NCBI GenBank assembly: GCA_020634135.1
Contig: JACKCG010000004.1
Span: 186,001 to 250,000, forward strand
Source of the DNA: Anaerolineaceae bacterium
GTDB lineage: Bacteria > Chloroflexota > Anaerolineae > Aggregatilineales > Phototrophicaceae
Direction of reading: 5' to 3'
Length of the DNA: 64,000 nt
In this document: positions 58,978-64,000 of the stretch, one piece after another
How positions within the stretch are numbered: position 1 is the first letter of the stretch
How the letters are laid out: each line of letters opens with the position of its first letter
Notes under the pieces: generated by a model
Database searches by the model: none
Told to the model about the DNA's origin: nothing
The model's input: the letters and a program-made list of their open reading frames with translations, nothing else
Position numbers and translations under genes: made by a program

Positions 58978-60354
58978 ATGGCGAAAACACGCACGAAATA
59001 CGTTTGCACCAATTGTGGGCGGCAAAGCCCGCGTCACTTTGGCAAATGCCCATCCTGCGGTGAGTTCAACACGATGGTGGAAGAAATCGAAGAAGCCAGC
59101 AAGCCGGCCAAACAGAACCGCCAGCCGGTGGGTATTGCCCGGACACAGCCACAGCGGTTGGCGGAAGTCAGCAGTGATGCAGGGGAACGCCTGGTGGTGC
59201 CGGTTGAGGAGTTCAACCGGGTGTTGGGGGGTGGCATTGTGCCGGGGAGCATTGTGCTGTTGGGCGGCGACCCCGGTATCGGAAAAAGCACCCTGCTGCT
59301 GGAGATTTCCGCTATCCTGGCACAATCGGTAGGTGTCGTCCTGTACGTTAGCGGTGAGGAGTCGGCGCGGCAGATCAAAATGCGCGCGGATCGTATGGGA
59401 TTGCAGGCCGAAGACCTTTTTCTGCTGACCGAAACCAATCTGGGGCACATCTTTGAGCAGGTCAATCGCCTGAACCCGGCCATCCTTATCGTGGACTCGA
59501 TCCAGACAACTTATACTGAAGAACTCGACTCGTCACCAGGGTTGGTTTCCCAGGTGCGCGAGTGCGCCAGCCGGTTACAGGCGCTGGCGAAGACCACTGG
59601 AATCAGCGTGTTTCTGGTGGGGCATGTGACCAAAGAAGGGAACATCGCCGGGCCGCGTGTGCTGGAACACATTGTAGACACGGTGCTTTACCTGGAAGGC
59701 GACCCATTCCAGGCATTCCGGCTGCTGCGGAGTGTGAAGAACCGCTTTGGCGCGACCAGCGAAGTCGGCGTCTTTGAGATGACAGGCGGCGGGTTGGCGG
59801 AAGTCCCGAATCCGTCAGAGGCGTTCCTGGCGGAGCGGGTTGTTAATGCCCCCGGTTCGACGATTGCGATTACGATGGAAGGCACGCGCCCGCTGCTGGT
59901 GGAAATCCAGGCGCTCACCAGCCCGACTCCGTTTGGCAACCCGCGTCGTACACCTAACGGGGTTGATATGAACCGGCTGCTGTTGGTCAGCGCCGTGTTG
60001 AGTAAGCGGTTCGGTCTCAAGCTGCATGAACAAGACATTTTCGTGAACGTAATCGGCGGTCTTAAGGTGAGCGAACCGGCTTCTGATCTGGCGGTAGCGG
60101 TGGCGATGGCGTCGAGCTACTACGAGAAGACCGTCCCGGCGGACGTGGCGATTGTCGGTGAAATCGGCCTGAGTGGTGAATTACGGGCGGTAGGGCAGTT
60201 GGCGGCGCGGCTCAACGAAGCGGCGAAACTCGGCTTCAAGCGAGTGGTCATCCCGCGCACACGGCGCAAGCTGGATGATCTGCCACGTGGCTTACAGCTT
60301 ATTGAAGTGCGGAGCGTGGGCGAGGCGCTCAACGCTCTTGTGCCGAAGGAGTAA
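58978..60354 (+). CDS. radA: DNA repair protein RadA
   Basis: A 458-residue RecA-like branch-migration ATPase. It has the N-terminal zinc finger (Cys10, Cys13, Cys24, Cys27), Walker A GGDPGIGKST, the RadA-specific KNRFG motif and a C-terminal Lon-protease-like domain (about 270-455) that lacks protease activity in the family. It processes recombination intermediates. Start is clear (ATG, family N-terminus). Confidence 0.96.
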   Translation: MAKTRTKYVCTNCGRQSPRHFGKCPSCGEFNTMVEEIEEASKPAKQNRQPVGIARTQPQRLAEVSSDAGERLVVPVEEFNRVLGGGIVPGSIVLLGGDPGIGKSTLLLEISAILAQSVGVVLYVSGEESARQIKMRADRMGLQAEDLFLLTETNLGHIFEQVNRLNPAILIVDSIQTTYTEELDSSPGLVSQVRECASRLQALAKTTGISVFLVGHVTKEGNIAGPRVLEHIVDTVLYLEGDPFQAFRLLRSVKNRFGATSEVGVFEMTGGGLAEVPNPSEAFLAERVVNAPGSTIAITMEGTRPLLVEIQALTSPTPFGNPRRTPNGVDMNRLLLVSAVLSKRFGLKLHEQDIFVNVIGGLKVSEPASDLAVAVAMASSYYEKTVPADVAIVGEIGLSGELRAVGQLAARLNEAAKLGFKRVVIPRTRRKLDDLPRGLQLIEVRSVGEALNALVPKE

Positions 60355-60461
60355 TCCCCGGTCATGTCCTGATAAACAGGCGAAAACAGGCATCGCTTGG
60401 CCGCTGGTTGAAGGTTACAGAACGGGCTTCAGGCGCACGAATGCTGTTGGGGTATCATCGC

Positions 60462-61256
60462 TTACACATCCAACAGCATCCGCACATTCAGTCCCCAAGA
60501 CAGCCACAACGCCCGTAGAAACCGCTTGATCTGGATCACCGTCCGGTCATCTTCAGATGCCGTTTTGAGTAGAAACGGGTAGCGCGTCAGGGCATCGTCC
60601 GGTGAATCTGACAGGTGCATGAGTTCGTCCGGGTCCAGGTCGCGCTGGATTGCCCCCAGAAATGTCAGGAGCATGGCGGCATACGATGGACGGATATGCC
60701 CTTGCAGAAACAACATTTCAAAGAGCTGGTCGCCATTTACCTTGAACTCACCAAACAATCGTTCCGGGGCGGTGGTCGCCTCAAACAGTATTCCGCTGGG
60801 GCGCATCGCCTGGAATGTCTCATCATTTTTGCCCAGGCGCTTGAGCATCTGTTGGAGCAGCAGCCATGTCAGTGGTTCACGGTTATCGGGGAGATGGTTG
60901 AGCAGCCATTCTTCCCCCTGGACAGAGAGGGGGTACTCGATCTGTGCCATGCAACCGAACGCCAAACCAGTGTTGTTGGCCGGGCAACCGTAACAGTAGT
61001 CTTCCAGCGGCGTGAGTTCGTCGGCGGCATCCAGGACATCCTGGGCGACGTAGACGCGCGTTTCCGCTTCACCGTTCGGGGTGGACTGCGTGAACTCAAA
61101 CCCGATCTGACTCGCCGGGCGGTTATCCCCCTGTTCACGGTAGAGGGCGATCACGGCTTCAGCCCGCGCCCGCGCTTTTAGCCGTTCGAGGATATTGTGA
61201 GCGCCTAACTTCTGTTTGGGGATGCACTGATATTCAATAATGTAATCAACGGCCAT
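60462..61256 (-). CDS. Unknown protein with CxxC cluster
   Basis: A 264-residue protein I do not recognise. It starts DYIIEYQCIPKQKLG. The centre has a possible metal site: YCYGCPANNTGLAFGCMAQ (about 87-106; three Cys after an acidic stretch). The rest is helical and acidic, ending in WLSWGLNVRMLL. No signal peptide. The small gene at 61271 precedes it by 14 bp on the same strand, so they form a pair. Confidence 0.7.
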   Translation of the reverse strand: MAVDYIIEYQCIPKQKLGAHNILERLKARARAEAVIALYREQGDNRPASQIGFEFTQSTPNGEAETRVYVAQDVLDAADELTPLEDYCYGCPANNTGLAFGCMAQIEYPLSVQGEEWLLNHLPDNREPLTWLLLQQMLKRLGKNDETFQAMRPSGILFEATTAPERLFGEFKVNGDQLFEMLFLQGHIRPSYAAMLLTFLGAIQRDLDPDELMHLSDSPDDALTRYPFLLKTASEDDRTVIQIKRFLRALWLSWGLNVRMLLDV

Positions 61257-61270
61257 ATACGTTTCTCGTC

Positions 61271-61558
61271 CTAATGATTTAGCGCCTGCACTGCCCGAAG
61301 CAGGAGCATCTGGCAGCAGGTATCCAGGTGATAGTTGAGTTCAAACTGCCCCGTATCACGGCTGTAGGAGGCGGTGATAGTCACCTGTGGTTCGCGGTCA
61401 TGCTCTTCACAGCGGATACCGGCCAGCTTGTGCGCGACCTGCTGGCGAAGCTGTTCTCCTGTATGCGCCAGGGTTTCCGCCAGTTCATAATCTTCTTCCA
61501 GCGCGTCTATTTCGACTGGCTGGTCGTCCACCTCATATTGCACTTCTATCGCCATCAT
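61271..61558 (-). CDS. Unknown small acidic protein
   Basis: A 95-residue protein. After strand-like EVQYEVDDQPVEIDALEEDYE comes a helix (LAHTGEQLRQQVAHKLAG), a Cys-His pair (RCEEHD) and a beta hairpin (VTITASYSRDTGQFELNYHL), ending with a Cys-Cys. Its pairing with the 264-residue gene suggests they act together. No family recognised. Confidence 0.65.
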   Translation of the reverse strand: MMAIEVQYEVDDQPVEIDALEEDYELAETLAHTGEQLRQQVAHKLAGIRCEEHDREPQVTITASYSRDTGQFELNYHLDTCCQMLLLRAVQALNH

Positions 61559-61578
61559 GTTTTTTCACCTGTGTAATT

Positions 61579-61602
61579 AAAAAAGCGCCTGTGACGGCGC
61601 TT
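61579..61602 (-). terminator. Terminator of tRNA-Leu
   Basis: On the minus strand a 6-bp GC stem (61596-61601 with 61584-61589), 6-nt loop, then Ts. It immediately follows the tRNA. Confidence 0.8.
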
Positions 61603-61608
61603 CCAGGT

Positions 61609-61691
61609 TGGGGCAGGTGGGACTCGAACCCACACGTCCGTGAGGACAGAAGTTTTTAAGACTTCGGCGTCTGCCATTCCGCCACTGCCCC
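61609..61691 (-). tRNA. tRNA-Leu (anticodon TAA)
   Basis: An 83-nt class II tRNA. The acceptor stem GGGGCAG pairs with CTGCCCC, the anticodon stem GAAGT/ACTTC encloses a loop reading CTTAAAA (anticodon TAA), and a long variable arm (TGTCCTCACGGACG) identifies leucine. The T-arm has GGGTTCGAGTCCC. The CCA end is not encoded. Confidence 0.96.
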
Positions 61692-61744
61692 GCCTTGCTT
61701 AGAACGACATTAGTTTAGCACCAGGGGATATGGGCGTCAACCGC

Positions 61745-62782
61745 TCAATATACCGGCACAAGATTGATATCACCATAGATGGCGACATAGGGTGCGTAAA
61801 TCCAGCCGACGACGCCTTCATAGCGCACCAGGAACCAGTGGTTATTCCCGCCCTGGATGGTGCGTCCCAGGATTTCAACCTCGCCACCCCAGGGAATCTG
61901 ACTCAGGCGGGTGGTGCGCTGGCTGGGCCGGACGCGGAAGTTCATCACGGAGCGCGGTGCCCCCATCACCCCGGTACTGGTTGGGTTACTGAGCTGCTGG
62001 AAAATCGTTGTTTCTACCGGTACGCTATTGGGATCGCCTGTGATCTCTAAGTAGCGCCCGGATACCCATCCGGTCTTTTCGCCAATCGTGATCTTGAACC
62101 AGGTGTACGTGCCTTCATCGCTATTGCGGGCTAACGGGGCATAGGCCGTGCCGGGACGCGCCACGCCGATGAGTGATGCGCCCAGGTACGGGCCGGTGCG
62201 CAGTGACAGTCCTTTGACATTGACGACCTGCACTGTGAGTGGTGGCACAGCGGTAGAAAGTGGTGTGGCGGTGACGCCAGGTATGGGGGTTGTGCCTCCC
62301 GTACCCTGCAAAAACCACTGGAACTGGAGAATCGCCTGGTCAATTCCCTCGAAATATTCTACGGTGAGGGTGTGGCTGCCCGCCGTCATCACCCGCGTGA
62401 AGGTATCGGTAGTCAGTGCCCGCCCAACGAACTGATCCCAGACGGTCACACCATCAATCAGTACGCGCACGCCGTCATCCGAGGCGACGACAAACTCATA
62501 CGTGCCATCTACAAAGGTCTGAACCGAGGTGAAACGCGCCGAGAAATTATCAGTCAGCGCCAGGACGGGGACACCATTGACAATCGGCTGGCCGGCACCC
62601 CAATTAAAGTTAAGACCGTTGATCCCGGATACCGAGGTCGGTGTGCCGGTCAGATTAGGGGTATCGTAAAATGTAGCCGACCAATTGATGCCGTATTCGG
62701 CCTCAACCCCCATACCGGGAAGCAGCACTAACGCCAATAAAAGGCCTGCCAGCACCATCCATATCTGTGTATTGCGTCGCAT
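61745..62782 (-). CDS. Secreted PA14/SH3-domain protein
   Basis: A 345-residue exported protein. The ATG at 62782 follows GAAGGGATC. A signal peptide (about 1-30) precedes a PA14-like beta domain (about 32-165) with WSATFYDTPNLTG, VASDDGVRVLIDGVTVWD and HTLTVEYFEG. Two bacterial SH3 domains follow (about 190-255 with GLSLRTGPYLGA, and about 275-345 with FRVRPSQRT). It probably binds sugars or cell-wall material at the surface. Confidence 0.85.
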   Translation of the reverse strand: MRRNTQIWMVLAGLLLALVLLPGMGVEAEYGINWSATFYDTPNLTGTPTSVSGINGLNFNWGAGQPIVNGVPVLALTDNFSARFTSVQTFVDGTYEFVVASDDGVRVLIDGVTVWDQFVGRALTTDTFTRVMTAGSHTLTVEYFEGIDQAILQFQWFLQGTGGTTPIPGVTATPLSTAVPPLTVQVVNVKGLSLRTGPYLGASLIGVARPGTAYAPLARNSDEGTYTWFKITIGEKTGWVSGRYLEITGDPNSVPVETTIFQQLSNPTSTGVMGAPRSVMNFRVRPSQRTTRLSQIPWGGEVEILGRTIQGGNNHWFLVRYEGVVGWIYAPYVAIYGDINLVPVY

Positions 62783-63036
62783 GATCCCTTCCCCGCTGCT
62801 CAAGTTGAGTTTCGACTATGTAATTTCTCTTTGCGATTTTTAACCCTATTATAGACGGTCTGGGGCGATTCCGGTACAGGACATTGGTAGAGCGCCGGAT
62901 GAACACGTATAAGCATGATAAATTGCCGGGAAATTCGTGCAACTTTGCGCTGCACAACCACGTATAAGGTGGTGTACGGTAAAGATATTGGATGCCTTAA
63001 CCGGCAGCAAACAAACAGACAATAGGAGACCGAACA

Positions 63037-63339
63037 ATGGCAGAAGAGAAACCCACCCTCAGCGAAGAAACTACCGAAAAGAAAACCATCAGCGAAGAAC
63101 TGGAAGTCGCCGGGAATCAATTGGTAGACCGTGTGCAGGAAATGGTCAAGCAGGGTAACGTGCGCCGCATCATCATCAAGAACCCGGATGATGGTATTTT
63201 GCTGGAAATGTCCCTGACAGTGGGCGCGGTGGCCGGCGGTGTGCTGGCGCTGGGTGCGCCCTGGCTGGCGGCGTTGGGCGCGATAGCCGCGCTGATCGCC
63301 CGCGTGAAGATCGAAATTGTGCGCGAAGAAGAGGAATAA
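63037..63339 (+). CDS. DUF4342-domain protein
   Basis: A 100-residue protein. A charged N-terminus is followed by the DUF4342 core: ELVDRVQEMV-like helix, RRIIIKN, and a hydrophobic segment (GAVAGGVLALGAPWLAALGAIAALIARV) that could be membrane-embedded. The end is very acidic (EEEE). AGGAGA precedes the ATG. Function unknown in the family. Confidence 0.85.
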   Translation: MAEEKPTLSEETTEKKTISEELEVAGNQLVDRVQEMVKQGNVRRIIIKNPDDGILLEMSLTVGAVAGGVLALGAPWLAALGAIAALIARVKIEIVREEEE

Positions 63340-63371
63340 CGCTCGTTTCGGCTTTGTGAGCAGCCATCATG

Positions 63372-63410
63372 AGGGGGCGCGGTGAATTCGTTCGCTGCGC
63401 CCCCTTTTTT
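63372..63410. terminator. Bidirectional terminator between DUF4342 and tkt genes
   Basis: AGGGGGCGC (63372-63380) pairs with GCGCCCCCT (63397-63405) and is followed by six Ts. The two convergent genes end on either side. Confidence 0.85.
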
Positions 63411-63418
63411 GCAGGTCA

Positions 63419-64000
63419 TTACTTTTTCAGCAGGTCATGCGCTGCCTGTACCACCGCACCGGGCGTCAGGCCAAACTGCTCGTAGATCGTCTCGTAAGGG
63501 GCACTGGCGCCAAAACGGTTGATGCCGATGATGATGCCCTGCCGTCCCACGTAGCGATCCCATCCGAGTGTCACCCCGGCCTCAATGCTCACACGGGCCG
63601 TCACGCCTGACGGCAGCACGCGCTCCTGGTAAGCGGCGTCCTGCGCCTCGAATAATTCCCAAGAGGGCAGTGAAACCACCCGCGCCCGAACACCTTCGTG
63701 GGTCAGGGTCTGGTAGGCTTCCAGGGCGATATGCACCTCACTCCCTCTGCTGATGAGAATCACATCAGGCACACTGTCATCGCCTGCCAATACATAGCCT
63801 CCCCGCGCTACGCCTGTGCGGATGTGGTCACCGGCCAGCACCGGCACATCCTGGCGCGTGAAGATCAGCACCACCGGCCCGGAGAGGGTCATCGCGGTAT
63901 GCCAGGCCGCCGCTGTCTCGTTGGCGTCCGCAGGGCGAATCACGGTCAGATTGGGGATAGTACTTAACGCGGCGACATGCTCAACCGGCTGGTGAGTTGG
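63419..64000 (-). CDS. tkt: Transketolase, C-terminal part (partial)
   Basis: About 194 residues are visible; the gene runs off the window edge. The first visible codons read THQPVEHVAALSTIPNL, then VIRPADANETAAAW, the classic transketolase segment of the pyrimidine-binding domain. The C-terminal domain ends with GASAPYETIYEQFGLT. Transketolase moves two-carbon units in the pentose phosphate or Calvin pathway. The N-terminal TPP-binding part is outside. Confidence 0.95.
   Translation of the reverse strand, partial: PTHQPVEHVAALSTIPNLTVIRPADANETAAAWHTAMTLSGPVVLIFTRQDVPVLAGDHIRTGVARGGYVLAGDDSVPDVILISRGSEVHIALEAYQTLTHEGVRARVVSLPSWELFEAQDAAYQERVLPSGVTARVSIEAGVTLGWDRYVGRQGIIIGINRFGASAPYETIYEQFGLTPGAVVQAAHDLLKK

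Overview
The window is a moderately GC-rich bacterial chromosome segment that reads best as a member of the Chloroflexota, probably Anaerolineae. This is an inference from gene content: a corrinoid-protein type CODH/acetyl-CoA synthase operon, many secreted von Willebrand/SH3/PA14 proteins, YitT and AI-2E membrane proteins, and FHA, receiver and roadblock signalling proteins. No 16S rRNA is present to confirm it.

Region 1 (1-5932): the tail of a probable heme-copper oxidase subunit I, translationally coupled to a secreted sugar dehydrogenase-like beta-propeller, an SRPBCC protein, a secreted SH3/LamG-like protein on the minus strand, three tandem paralogous small membrane proteins, and undecaprenyl diphosphate synthase.

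Region 2 (6200-21476): the centrepiece, an apparently single 15 kb transcription unit for the carbonyl branch and the last methyl-branch steps of the Wood-Ljungdahl pathway. Order: HMA-like small protein, acsA/cooS, acsB, CBS-pair protein, acsD, acsC, RACo-type corrinoid activator (acsV), acsE, a fused MetV-MetF methylene-THF reductase, two CooC-type Ni-insertion ATPases, and an alanine-dehydrogenase-like protein that lacks the expected catalytic His. Diagnostic metal ligands of CODH, the ACS A-cluster, both CFeSP subunits and the activator are intact, so the complex should be functional. A terminator-like hairpin lies in the leader. Four internal gaps carry inverted repeats, two of them nested palindromes. 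A terminator closes the unit.

Region 3 (21480-31711): FHA-REC-FHA protein with a long leader and a 17-bp palindrome, a BatA/VWA membrane protein, an unknown HEVAH putative metalloprotein, a YitT transporter, and a 1304-residue secreted VWA protein.

Region 4 (31824-43299): argD-argJ, PepF oligoendopeptidase, a His-rich NifX-like protein, a CitE-like lyase, a lipoprotein thioredoxin plus CcdA pair, RecF, and a secreted HEFHH metalloprotease-like protein.

Region 5 (43552-45993): a minus-strand trio of class II aldolase, DsbA-like oxidoreductase and a tandem-BMC-domain microcompartment shell protein, with no other shell genes in view.

Region 6 (46296-64000): AI-2E exporter-like protein, MoxR ATPase, pseudo-receiver/roadblock protein, PknB-like kinase, SRPBCC and MaoC proteins, a DUF420-like membrane protein, an ArsR fusion regulator, an ECF sigma/anti-sigma pair, a PIN-type toxin-antitoxin pair, RadA, two unknown genes, tRNA-Leu(TAA), a secreted PA14-SH3 protein, a DUF4342 protein and the 3' end of transketolase. 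No CRISPR array, IS element or rRNA was seen. The best candidates for something undescribed are the accessory genes of the acs operon, the lone BMC-T with aldolase, the tandem paralog trio and the HEVAH protein.
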